DNA of 64,000 nt from Saccharibacillus kuerlensis DSM 22868 (lineage in GTDB: Bacteria; Bacillota; Bacilli; Paenibacillales; Paenibacillaceae), in NCBI RefSeq assembly GCF_000378145.1, contig NZ_KB899278.1, positions 1 to 64,000 on the forward strand. The letters are read 5' to 3'. A model generated the notes under the pieces. That model did no database searches and was not told where the DNA came from. It worked only from the letters and a program-made list of their open reading frames with translations. Both the position numbers and the translations under genes were made by a program. Of this stretch, positions 43,732 through 52,526 are shown in pieces. Every line of letters begins with the position of its first letter. The first letter of the stretch is position 1.

Positions 43732-44640
43732 TCAGTACCTCCGTTTTCTATCTTTGATTTCTTGGTGAAAAGCTAAATAGTGCTTGTACCGGCTGGCGGC
43801 TATTTCTCCCCGCTCCAAAGCGGCAAGCACCTTGCACCCCGGTTCATGGGTATGTGTACAGCCGCGGAATTTGCACCCTTCCGCTAACGGAACAAACTCG
43901 CGGAAACAGCTAGCCAGCTCTTCAACGTCAAGCTCGAGGAAGTCAAGCTGACTGAACCCCGGCGTATCTGCGATATATCCTCCACCTTCCAGCTCAACCA
44001 ATTCTACATGCCGGGTCGTATGTCTGCCTCGTCCCAGCCGCAAACTGATTTCGCTCGTCAGCAGATCGAGTCTTGGGAACATGGCATTAAGCAGCGAGGA
44101 CTTGCCGACGCCAGATTGACCCGAGAAAACGCTGATTTCGCCCACCAGGCGTTCTCTAAGCTGATCGGCTCCCAGCCCTTGGGGCGAACTCGTCTCTAAC
44201 ACCTCATAGCCAATCGATGTGTAAAGTTCTTTTGCACGCTGTACCTCTTCTCGGGTCTGCGTGTCCTCCTCATCAATCAGATCCATTTTGGTCAAACAGA
44301 TCAGTGCGTCCAAGCCTTCATGTTCAATATGAACCAGAAACTTGTCGAGCAGATTGAGGCTTAGATCAGGCTCTTTGACCGAAAAAACAAGCACAGCCAG
44401 ATTAATGTTCGCTACTTGAGGACGAATCAGCTCCGATGTGCGAGGTTTAATTTCCGTCACCGTGCCCTCACCGTTTTCGGTCAGTTCGTACACGACGCGA
44501 TCGCCAACAAGCGGCGGCTTGCCTTTAAGACGAAATATTCCGCGCGCCCGACACTGTGTTGTCGGCTCCCCCGGAGCCGCCTTATCGTCTTTCACATAAT
44601 AATAGCCGCTTAACGCTTTAACAATAAGTCCTTCCGGCAT
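43732..44640 (-). CDS. rsgA: ribosome small subunit-dependent GTPase RsgA
   Basis: A 302-residue circularly permuted GTPase that helps 30S subunits mature. An N-terminal OB domain (about 1-80) precedes the GTPase domain with permuted order: LTKMDL near 118, then GQSGVGKSSLLN near 178 and DTPGF near 225. The C-terminal zinc-binding cluster is CKFRGCTHTHEPGC near 263. Full length. It follows prkC by about 50 bases in a conserved order. Confidence 0.96.
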   Translation of the reverse strand: MPEGLIVKALSGYYYVKDDKAAPGEPTTQCRARGIFRLKGKPPLVGDRVVYELTENGEGTVTEIKPRTSELIRPQVANINLAVLVFSVKEPDLSLNLLDKFLVHIEHEGLDALICLTKMDLIDEEDTQTREEVQRAKELYTSIGYEVLETSSPQGLGADQLRERLVGEISVFSGQSGVGKSSLLNAMFPRLDLLTSEISLRLGRGRHTTRHVELVELEGGGYIADTPGFSQLDFLELDVEELASCFREFVPLAEGCKFRGCTHTHEPGCKVLAALERGEIAASRYKHYLAFHQEIKDRKRRY

Positions 44641-44692
44641 GATTCACCTTCCTTTGGTTTAACGGGAGAGAGCCGGACTTGCGTCCGGCATC

Positions 44693-46996
44693 TCACTTGC
44701 CCGTTGGATTTTCGACCGTCTTGCCCTTGGTTTTTTCGCTGCCTTTATTTTTATCTTTACCGTTACCGTTGTTTCGAAGTGAAGCATTCGCGGCTTCACC
44801 GGAAGATACGGCTTTGCCTGGCGGCACAAAAGCAGACGGATCGCCTTCTTCCGCTTCCGTCTCCTCTTCGCCTTCCTGTCCATCTTCCGGTGCGTTTTCC
44901 GCATTCGCCCCTTCATCCGAAGCGCTGCCCTCTCCCTCAGTCCCACCTTCTTCACCGCTCTGATTCCCACTGCCTTCGGCAGGTGCGGGAGTCGCTGGCT
45001 CCTCTGAAGGCTCTGTTGGTTCAGACTGCTTCTGAGGAACCTCCGGCTGTTGGAACGTACCTCTTGCCGCCTCAGTGTAATCCACCGGATACGACTGGCG
45101 CTCGCCATCACGATACACGGTAATGACACCGTTGCGGTTTGGTGCAAGTACAAGTGACACTGGGAAAATTCGAAGCGAAGAGATGGTGTCTGTGCCCCAC
45201 TCGATTCGCTCGCCGCGGGCATCGCTGTATTCAATGCGAACTTTGGTCGCCGTTCCTTCCTGTGAAGGCTCTACCGGCACTTGAACCGTAAAGTTCAATG
45301 CTTCTGGCGGATAGCCGGAACTGACGATAAATCGGACGACTCCGCCCGGTTTGAGTTCCGCTCCCGCTTCCGGATCCTGACTGATGACTTTGCCCGATTC
45401 GACCGTAAAGCTTGGCTCCTCGGTCGAAGATGGCGCAAGAGCCTGTCCGTGGATCGCATCGAGCGCACCTTGACGCGTCTTGCCGACTACGTCCGGTACC
45501 TGTTTGTTCTCCACACCCTTGCTGACAGTCAAAGTTACGGTGGCCTGCTCCGGATCGAATTCTTCTCCCGATTTTGGAGACTGATCAATAACGGTGTTTA
45601 CAGCCGCTTCGCTGAACTGCTCATTTCGAGTAATCCGATCTTCGGTTACGCCCAGCGCCGCCAGCTGTCTGCGTGCCTCGTCGTAATCCGAATCGGTAAG
45701 CTGAGGCATCTCTTCCAGCGGTTTTTCCGAACCGACCGTAAGCAGCACCGAAGCGCCTTCTCTGACGCTTAACCCTTCCGGCTTGCTCTGCTTGAATACG
45801 ACTCCCGCTTCTGTAGACGGATCATATTCGTACTTGACGCCTTCGACTTCCAGATTTTGTGCTGCCAACGTATTGCGCGCTTCATCTTCGGTCATACCGA
45901 GCACATTGGGCACCGTCGTTTCCGGCACAACAAACTGTTGGCTCCAACGCATAACGACAAAAAATATAATCGCAAGTATCAGCAGGGTTGATCCGATAAT
46001 AATCGCAGGTTTTTTCCAGTTCTTTTTTCCTGAAGGTTGATCTTTGCTTTTTCCCGCCGCATCTCCGCGCTGCATCTCACCGCCAGAAGACGTATAGGAA
46101 GAACGGATAGCGGGAACGACCAGCGTCCGATCCGCATCGTCCGTTTCATCAAAGTCGATTTTTTGTTCATTGCGCCGTGAAGGCAGCAGGCAGGTATCGA
46201 GGTCGCTCTGCATCTCAGCCGCCGAAACGTAGCGCTCGGACGGATTTTTACGCATGGCTTTAACAATAATATTTTCCACGCTCTGAGGAATCATCGGATT
46301 AAGCTTGCGCGGCTCTTCGAACTCGTCCTGCAAATGCTTCAGCGCGACACTGATCGGACTTTCCCCCTCGTACGGAAGTGCCCCCGTCAGCATCTGGTAC
46401 AGTACGATGCCCAGCGAATACAGGTCGGACTTCTCACCCGCGGTCACGCCTTTGGCATGCTCGGGCGAAAAATAATGCACCGAGCCCACAACCGAACCGG
46501 TCTGGGTGATTGTCGTTGACGTAACGGCTCGGGCGATACCGAAATCCGTTACTTTTACCCTGCCGCCGCGGCCGATCAAAATGTTATGAGGCTTGATATC
46601 CCGGTGAATGATCTGGTTGCTGTGCGCGTGATCAAGTGCATCGCAAATCTGCGATGCAATGCGAACCGCTTCGTCCGTAGGCAGAGGCGCACGTTCTTTG
46701 ATAACCTCATCCAAATCTTGACCTTCGATGTACTCCATAACGATATACTGAACTTCGCCTTCCTGGCCTACATCGTAGATGCTGACAATGTTTGGGTGGG
46801 ACAATGATGCGGCGGACTGCGCTTCCCGCCGGAAACGGCGAATGAACTCTTCGTCATGCATAAACTGCTGACGCAGCACTTTGACCGCGACGAAGCGGTT
46901 CAGCAGCAGATCAAGCGCCTTGTACACCAACGCCATTCCTCCGCCGCCTACACGTTCCTGAATCTCGTAGCGGCCGCTGAACACCTGACCGATCAT
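44693..46996 (-). CDS. prkC: Ser/Thr protein kinase with PASTA domains
   Basis: A 767-residue membrane kinase that senses muropeptides. The kinase domain covers about 5-265, with the glycine loop RVGGGGMALVY, AVKVL (Lys near 40), HRDIKPHN near 132 and DFGIA near 153. One transmembrane helix (about 331-350) is followed by three PASTA domains (about 357-560) and an extracellular beta-rich region. The last 110 residues form an acidic Glu/Gly/Ala-rich tail ending in a basic patch, unusual for PrkC. The ATG at 46996 overlaps the prpC stop (ATGA) and has AAGGAG upstream. Confidence 0.95.
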   Translation of the reverse strand: MIGQVFSGRYEIQERVGGGGMALVYKALDLLLNRFVAVKVLRQQFMHDEEFIRRFRREAQSAASLSHPNIVSIYDVGQEGEVQYIVMEYIEGQDLDEVIKERAPLPTDEAVRIASQICDALDHAHSNQIIHRDIKPHNILIGRGGRVKVTDFGIARAVTSTTITQTGSVVGSVHYFSPEHAKGVTAGEKSDLYSLGIVLYQMLTGALPYEGESPISVALKHLQDEFEEPRKLNPMIPQSVENIIVKAMRKNPSERYVSAAEMQSDLDTCLLPSRRNEQKIDFDETDDADRTLVVPAIRSSYTSSGGEMQRGDAAGKSKDQPSGKKNWKKPAIIIGSTLLILAIIFFVVMRWSQQFVVPETTVPNVLGMTEDEARNTLAAQNLEVEGVKYEYDPSTEAGVVFKQSKPEGLSVREGASVLLTVGSEKPLEEMPQLTDSDYDEARRQLAALGVTEDRITRNEQFSEAAVNTVIDQSPKSGEEFDPEQATVTLTVSKGVENKQVPDVVGKTRQGALDAIHGQALAPSSTEEPSFTVESGKVISQDPEAGAELKPGGVVRFIVSSGYPPEALNFTVQVPVEPSQEGTATKVRIEYSDARGERIEWGTDTISSLRIFPVSLVLAPNRNGVITVYRDGERQSYPVDYTEAARGTFQQPEVPQKQSEPTEPSEEPATPAPAEGSGNQSGEEGGTEGEGSASDEGANAENAPEDGQEGEEETEAEEGDPSAFVPPGKAVSSGEAANASLRNNGNGKDKNKGSEKTKGKTVENPTGK

Positions 46997-47772
46997 TGTA
47001 CCCACTCCTTCGTCGCCGCATCTTGACCGGCCCGCCCGTTTTCGAACAAGGCCACGGTAATATTATCATCGCCGCCCGAATTCAGCGCCATGCGCACCAG
47101 CTTGTGTGCACGGTCGTCAAGTGCGGCTCCCGGCTTCAATACGGCCCTCATCATTTCAGCTTCGGCTACGAAGTTACTGAGCCCATCGCTGCATAGAACG
47201 AGCGCTTCCCCCGCATTGAGCACAATACGCCCCAAGTCGACCTTTACCTCCGCATCGGTTCCCAGCGCTCTTGTCAATACATTGCGGCGCGGATGCGCTC
47301 CCGCTTCCTGCGGAGTGATCTGTCCGCTTTTAAGCAGCTCGTTGACAAGCGTATGGTCCTCTGTCAGACGTAGGATGCCCGAAGAAGTTACCTTATAGGC
47401 ACGGCTGTCTCCAATATGTCCAACGACTCCTTCGATGCCTTTGAACAGCACAGCTACGACTGTAGTCCCCATATTGTGGTAACGAATATCGGACTCGCCT
47501 TTGCGGTATACGACTTCGTTGGCGTGCAAGATGGCGTCGCCAAGCGCTGCCTCGCAGGCTTCAATCGACAATTCCGGTTCCAGTCCTCCAAGATCAGCGA
47601 CGATCGTTTCGACCGCCAGCCGACTTGCCGTATCTCCAGCCAGATGTCCACCCATTCCATCGGCCACAATACCCAGCGTGTATCCGCCCGGCTTAATCCG
47701 GCCGACCCACGACAAGTCTTCGTTTACGGTGCGTACATTTCCGATATGCGTTGCATGAACGGTATGAATCAC
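46993..47772 (-). CDS. prpC: PP2C-type Ser/Thr phosphatase
   Basis: A 259-residue metal-dependent phosphatase that reverses PrkC phosphorylation. Metal-binding motifs are VNEDLSW near residue 17, VADGMGGHLAGD near 36, GDSRAYKV near 120 and the terminal GGDDNITVALF near 232. The stop overlaps the prkC start by four bases, giving the usual tight phosphatase-kinase pair. Confidence 0.96.
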   Translation of the reverse strand: MIHTVHATHIGNVRTVNEDLSWVGRIKPGGYTLGIVADGMGGHLAGDTASRLAVETIVADLGGLEPELSIEACEAALGDAILHANEVVYRKGESDIRYHNMGTTVVAVLFKGIEGVVGHIGDSRAYKVTSSGILRLTEDHTLVNELLKSGQITPQEAGAHPRRNVLTRALGTDAEVKVDLGRIVLNAGEALVLCSDGLSNFVAEAEMMRAVLKPGAALDDRAHKLVRMALNSGGDDNITVALFENGRAGQDAATKEWVQ

Positions 47773-47777
47773 CTAAC

Positions 47778-48836
47778 TCACCTCGCAGCCTTTTCCTGTC
47801 CTTTTTCCATATGCTTGGCACGCAGCTGTCCGCAGGCAGCCGCGATATCGTGTCCTTGTTCGCGGCGAATCGTCGCATTGATTCCGTTCTCGGTCAGAAT
47901 GCGCTGGAAATTGAAAATGTCGCTGCGCGATGTGCGTACATATTTACGCTCCGGCACATGGTTGACTGGAATCAGATTGACGTGTGCCATGCGGGTTTTC
48001 AATACATCCGCAAGTTCTTGTGCATGCTCGGCCTGGTCATTTACTCCGCCGATCAGCGCGTATTCGAACGTCAGACGGCGGCCTGTTTTCTCAAAGTAAT
48101 AATCCAGCGAGGCGATTACATCGTCGAACGGATAACGGCGATTGACAGGCATCAGCTTGGAACGCAGCTTGTCGTTAGGCGCATGGATGGAGATGGCCAG
48201 GTTGATCTGCGTATCTTCGTCAGCAAATTTATAGATATTCGGTACGATACCGCTCGTAGAAACGGTAATATGACGCTGGCCGATGTTCAAGCCTTTTTCG
48301 TGAATCATAATACGTAGGAATGTCATTGTCGCATCGTAGTTCTCAAACGGTTCGCCCGAGCCCATGATAACAATACTGCTGACGCGCTCTCCGTCCTTGT
48401 CGAGCATCTTCTGTGCTTCGACAACCTGAGCGACAATCTCGCCCGCTGTCAGATTCCGCTTCAATCCGCCCAATGTGGATGCGCAGAATGTGCAGCCGAT
48501 CCGGCAGCCGACCTGAGTCGTTACACAGACGCTGTTGCCGTAATTGTGCTTCATGATAACCGTTTCGATCGCATGCTCGTCATGCAGACCAAACAGGAAC
48601 TTCACCGTGCCGTCTTTGGACTGGAACTTAGTGATTTCGTTAAGCGTTACGAATGCAAACTGCTCGTCCAATTTGGTTCTCAGCGTTTTGGACAAATTGG
48701 TCATCTCTTCAAAGCTGGACACTCTTTTGACGTACAGCCAGTCGAAGATTTGATCGGCGCGGAATGCCGCCTCGCCATTCTCTTTGACCCACTGCTGCAG
48801 ATCATCGAGGTTATAATCGTATATGAAAGGTTTCAT
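47778..48836 (-). CDS. rlmN: 23S rRNA/tRNA (adenine C2) methyltransferase RlmN
   Basis: A 352-residue radical SAM enzyme that methylates A2503 of 23S rRNA and A37 of some tRNAs. The iron-sulfur motif CxxxCxxC is CRIGCTFC near 111, [10 protein letters not shown] is near 157, and the catalytic C-terminal Cys is in AAACGQL near 338. The ATG at 48836 (MKPFIYDYN) gives the usual N-terminus; in-frame ATGs at 48887 and 48944 would add up to 36 residues. It lies six bases before prpC. Confidence 0.94.
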   Translation of the reverse strand: MKPFIYDYNLDDLQQWVKENGEAAFRADQIFDWLYVKRVSSFEEMTNLSKTLRTKLDEQFAFVTLNEITKFQSKDGTVKFLFGLHDEHAIETVIMKHNYGNSVCVTTQVGCRIGCTFCASTLGGLKRNLTAGEIVAQVVEAQKMLDKDGERVSSIVIMGSGEPFENYDATMTFLRIMIHEKGLNIGQRHITVSTSGIVPNIYKFADEDTQINLAISIHAPNDKLRSKLMPVNRRYPFDDVIASLDYYFEKTGRRLTFEYALIGGVNDQAEHAQELADVLKTRMAHVNLIPVNHVPERKYVRTSRSDIFNFQRILTENGINATIRREQGHDIAAACGQLRAKHMEKGQEKAAR

Positions 48837-49027
48837 GTTGTTGGATATCCCCTGTTCGTTGAATTTATTGAATTTATCGCTTTCCATCTTACCTATATTA
48901 GCACAAAAGGTCTTCATGCTAAAGAGGAACCCCCGCCGGCTCATGTCAAGCTTTGGCGGAAGTCCCTCATTATTATCGGATAAACATCTCTTTTTGCTGT
49001 GTATTCCGCTAAAAATTGTCTCTATAT

Positions 49028-51007
49028 TTATCCTCTGCGCCGCAGGCGAGCAATGTAGAATCCATCCGAGCCGAATTGATGCGGCAAAATCTGTACTCCC
49101 GCTCCGCCGGCCTGCGGAATATTTTCCAAGGCTGGTATATCAAACGGCTCGGCAACGAAATCGGCATGGTCGCGCAGGAATTCCGCAACCGCCCGCTGGT
49201 TTTCCTCACGTTCGATCGTACATGTGCTGTAAACGAGGATACCGCCGGGCTTTACCAAGCCGGCTACGCTGCTCAGCAGCTGCCGTTGAAGCCTGGCAAT
49301 AGCCGCCGCATCATCCGGCGTTTTGGCCCAGCGCAGGTCTGGTTTCCGGCGAATGACGCCAAACCCGGAACAAGGCGCATCCAGCAGCACCCGATCGAAC
49401 GAAGCCTGTTCAAAGCGATCTTTCAGCGACAGAGCGTCACCGACACTTGTTTCGATTGCGGATAGACCGAGGCGCTCAGCTTGCTCGGCAATCAATTTTT
49501 GTTTGTGTTCGTGCAGATCGTTTGCCACGATCCGGCCGTGATTTTTCATCTTCTCGGCGATATGGACCGTCTTGCCTCCCGGCGCTGCGCAGCAGTCCAG
49601 CACACTCATGCCAGGCTCCGGCGCCAATGCTTCGGCAACCAGCATAGAACTCTCGTCTTGAATACTGAACCTTCCATCCCGGTAAAAGCGATCGTTCGCC
49701 ATGTTGCCGCCGCTCTCAACGATGACACCTTGTGGAGACAGCTCAGAAGCGCGAACGCTCCGGCCTTCATCCGTCAATTCCTGCAGCAGTTCCTCACGGC
49801 TTCCGCGCAGCGAATTAATTCGGATACTGACCTTGGGCGGCTCGTTATTTGCTGCACAGACGGCTTCTGCCGTTTCTTCGCCGTACTGGGCGATCCAGCG
49901 CTCAACCAGCCACTGTGGATGCGAATGCTGAAGTGCAATCCGCTCATTTGTGGGCAGGTCGTTCGGGATCTCCAAGACATCGCCTTCACGCAGAACGCTG
50001 CGCAGTACACCGTTGACCATCGATGCGATACCTTGATGGCCTCTCTTCTTGGCAATCTCGACCGCCTCGTTCACTGCCGCATGCGGCGGAATCCGATCCA
50101 GATACTTGATCTGATACAAAGACATGCGCATAAGACCGCGTACCCACGGGTTCAGACGCTTGACACCGCTCTTGATGAAGAGGTTTAAGAAATAATCCAG
50201 CGTCGCTTGACGGGCGATTGTACCGTATACCAGTTCCGTCGCAAGTCCCGCATCGGCCGGGCTCAATTCCGCCTGCTGCAGCGTACGATTGAGCAGCAGG
50301 TTGCTGTATGCGCCGCTTTCGTCGACGCCGGCCAGTACGTTCAGTGCAGCTTCGCGCGCCGTAACCTGCATTTTGCGTCTGCGGGGAGCTTCACCGCCAC
50401 GTCCGCTTCCCGGTGCATCAATACCGGCGGAACGATCGCTGTCGCCACGTCCCGGGATCGGCTTTGTCCGTGAAGCTTCGCCGGCGCTTCCCGATTTCTT
50501 GGCTGTAACGCGCTCGGCCGCGCTCGTCGGTTTGCTGCGCTGCGGCGCCTTGACGGCTTCTCTAGCGGAAGTTGGAGATTGGGCGGGCGTACGGCCGACC
50601 GCTGTGGATCTTGCCTCTGTTCGAGCTCCCGTTTCCGCAGGCTTTTGTGCCGATTGTGCAGGTCGTTTCCCTACAGTTTCCGCCGGCTTGGACTGGCGTT
50701 TTGCCGCAGTTTCCGTCTCCGGTTTTGCATTTGCTCCTGGCTTTGTGCCTGTTCCCAGCGCCTTTGCAGATGGAGCCTTTGACCACGGCTTTGCTCCCGG
50801 TTTCTTGTTCGTTCCCGCCGAAGTCGATCTTTTTGTAGGCCCGTATTTTTTTTTGCGATCGTCTGCTTTCTTACCGCTTGCAGGCTGCTTGCGCTCCGGC
50901 GCTTTGTTGGGATCAAAACTGCCGTTTGCAGACGATTTCGATCCTGTTCCGAACATGCGGATCCCCGAACCTTCGGGTTTATTACCGTTTTCTCCTGTTC
51001 CGCTCAT
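49028..51007 (-). CDS. rsmB: 16S rRNA (cytosine 967-C5) methyltransferase RsmB with long N-terminal extension
   Basis: A 659-residue protein. The last 447 residues are a normal RsmB: a NusB-like domain from [13 protein letters not shown] (residue 213), then the methyltransferase with CCAAPGGKT near 468, LDAPCSGFG near 537 and [11 protein letters not shown] near 588 (the two catalytic Cys). The first 212 residues are a disordered Lys/Ala/Pro/Ser/Thr-rich basic tail. The ATG at 51007 overlaps the fmt stop (ATGA). An internal start at 50371 would give normal length but has no ribosome site. The tail may be an RNA-binding addition. Confidence 0.9.
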   Translation of the reverse strand: MSGTGENGNKPEGSGIRMFGTGSKSSANGSFDPNKAPERKQPASGKKADDRKKKYGPTKRSTSAGTNKKPGAKPWSKAPSAKALGTGTKPGANAKPETETAAKRQSKPAETVGKRPAQSAQKPAETGARTEARSTAVGRTPAQSPTSAREAVKAPQRSKPTSAAERVTAKKSGSAGEASRTKPIPGRGDSDRSAGIDAPGSGRGGEAPRRRKMQVTAREAALNVLAGVDESGAYSNLLLNRTLQQAELSPADAGLATELVYGTIARQATLDYFLNLFIKSGVKRLNPWVRGLMRMSLYQIKYLDRIPPHAAVNEAVEIAKKRGHQGIASMVNGVLRSVLREGDVLEIPNDLPTNERIALQHSHPQWLVERWIAQYGEETAEAVCAANNEPPKVSIRINSLRGSREELLQELTDEGRSVRASELSPQGVIVESGGNMANDRFYRDGRFSIQDESSMLVAEALAPEPGMSVLDCCAAPGGKTVHIAEKMKNHGRIVANDLHEHKQKLIAEQAERLGLSAIETSVGDALSLKDRFEQASFDRVLLDAPCSGFGVIRRKPDLRWAKTPDDAAAIARLQRQLLSSVAGLVKPGGILVYSTCTIEREENQRAVAEFLRDHADFVAEPFDIPALENIPQAGGAGVQILPHQFGSDGFYIARLRRRG

Positions 51008-51945
51008 GCCAACACCGCCCCTGCCTGCATGGTTGCACCGCGGGCGAAATCGGACACGGACATGGCTTTTTTGCCAGCCGGCTGTACTTTCTTCAATCGA
51101 ACCGCGCCTCCACCGCAAGCTACGACGATCGCCGTCTCGCTCACGTCCATCACCGTTCCCGGAGCCGCACCCGCTTCTGGAGCGTTATCCTCCGGACGTT
51201 CAACTTCCCAGATCTTGAATACTTCGCCGTTCCACATCGCGTAACCCCCAGAGAACGGGGACAGGCCGCGTACTTGATTGAAAATTTCGCGAGGAGAACG
51301 CGTCCAGTCGATCCGCTCGTCTTCGCGCGTCAGATTCGGCGCATAGGAAGCCAACGACTCATCCTGCGGCTCGGCTTCCACACGACCTTCCAGCAGACGC
51401 GGCAGCTCACGCTTCAGCAGCGCAGCTCCGGCCTCTGCCATTTTCTCAAACAGCGTACCCGAAGTGTCCTCGTCCGTAATCTCCACTTCAGTCTTGGCGA
51501 TCATGTCGCCAGTATCCAGCCCTTCAGCCATATACATCAGTGTAATTCCCGTCTGCGTTTCGCCGTTAATGATCGACCGTTGAATGGGAGCTCCGCCGCG
51601 ATAAGCAGGCAGCAGCGAACCGTGTACGTTCACACAGCCCAGCTCCGGTACATTCAGCAGCGACTTCGGCAGTATTTGTCCGTAAGCCGCCGTTACAATC
51701 AGATCCGGATGGAACGAAGCCAACTCTTCGACTGCATCCTTATCCCGCATACGCTGCGGCTGCAGTACAGGCAGGTGATGCTTTAACGCCGCTTCTTTGA
51801 CAGGCGAGGGTGTCAGCACCTTCTTGCGTCCCTGCGGACGGTCCGGCTGGGTTACAACCGCTACCACATTGCATTCGGATTCCAGCAGCGTCTCCAGACA
51901 AGATACCGCAAACTGCGGGGTTCCCATAAATACGACTCTTTTCAT
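51004..51945 (-). CDS. fmt: methionyl-tRNA formyltransferase
   Basis: A 313-residue enzyme that formylates initiator Met-tRNA. It starts MKRVVFMGTPQFA. The formyl-folate site is seen as NVHGSLLPAYRGGAPIQ near residue 106 with catalytic Asn and His, and the late LDTGD is near 144. The C-terminal anticodon-side domain covers about 205-310. AAAGGAG lies 8 bases before the ATG at 51945; def ends just upstream. Confidence 0.96.
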   Translation of the reverse strand: MKRVVFMGTPQFAVSCLETLLESECNVVAVVTQPDRPQGRKKVLTPSPVKEAALKHHLPVLQPQRMRDKDAVEELASFHPDLIVTAAYGQILPKSLLNVPELGCVNVHGSLLPAYRGGAPIQRSIINGETQTGITLMYMAEGLDTGDMIAKTEVEITDEDTSGTLFEKMAEAGAALLKRELPRLLEGRVEAEPQDESLASYAPNLTREDERIDWTRSPREIFNQVRGLSPFSGGYAMWNGEVFKIWEVERPEDNAPEAGAAPGTVMDVSETAIVVACGGGAVRLKKVQPAGKKAMSVSDFARGATMQAGAVLA

Positions 51946-51950
51946 TCCGC

Positions 51951-52433
51951 TCACTCCTTTGCCGCGCTTTCGCGGGTCAGTTCATATACTTTATCGGCCA
52001 CATCCGTAAACAGAATGCCGTCCAGATGATCGATCTCGTGCTGGAATGCGCGTGCTAACAGACCGCTTCCCGTCACTGTAAACTCTTCGCCGTCCCGGTT
52101 CATGCCTTTTACCGTCACCGTCATTGCCCGGCGCACGTTACCGTTCAGACCCGGGATGCTCAGACAGCCTTCCGCACCCAGCTGCTCGCCTTCACGCTCT
52201 ATAATTTCGGGATTGATCATCGCAATCAGTCCGTTTTCGTCACCCACATCAATCACGATAATCCGTTTCAGAATGCCAACCTGCGGTGCGGCAAGGCCGA
52301 CGCCGTCCGCATCATACATCGTTTCCGCCATATCGGTCATTAATTTTTGGACATTGGGTGTTATCTTTGTAACTTCTTTCGCTTTTTTGTGCAAAACCTC
52401 ATCGGGTTCTTTTACGATCAATCGAATAGCCAT
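51951..52433 (-). CDS. def: peptide deformylase
   Basis: A 160-residue metal enzyme that removes the N-formyl group from new proteins. Motif 1 is GVGLAAPQVG near 45, motif 2 EGCLSIPG near 88 with the metal Cys, motif 3 QHEIDHLDG near 131 with two metal His. AAGGAAGG precedes the ATG at 52433. It is the first gene of the def-fmt-rsmB-rlmN-prpC-prkC-rsgA-rpe block, after the priA terminator. Confidence 0.96.
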   Translation of the reverse strand: MAIRLIVKEPDEVLHKKAKEVTKITPNVQKLMTDMAETMYDADGVGLAAPQVGILKRIIVIDVGDENGLIAMINPEIIEREGEQLGAEGCLSIPGLNGNVRRAMTVTVKGMNRDGEEFTVTGSGLLARAFQHEIDHLDGILFTDVADKVYELTRESAAKE

Positions 52434-52501
52434 TGTCAAGCACCTTCCTTAAAGCTGTAGTCTAGTCATTCCATGTTACTGAATCCGTTCATGCTGCCCA
52501 T

Positions 52502-52526
52502 GAAAAAGACGCGGAGGACCGCGTCA
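52502..52526 (-). terminator. priA terminator overlapping its stop codon
   Basis: GACGCGG and CCGCGTC around TCCT, followed by TTTTTC. The stem starts inside the priA stop codon (52524-52526). Confidence 0.8.

Noticed and set aside
44659-45234. Ser/Arg/Lys-rich frame opposite and beside the prkC tail
   Set aside because: It reads the low-complexity tail of prkC in another frame.
50289-51218. Plus-strand frame of about 310 codons over rsmB and fmt
   Set aside because: Antisense of the GC-rich RsmB tail and fmt; no start signal.
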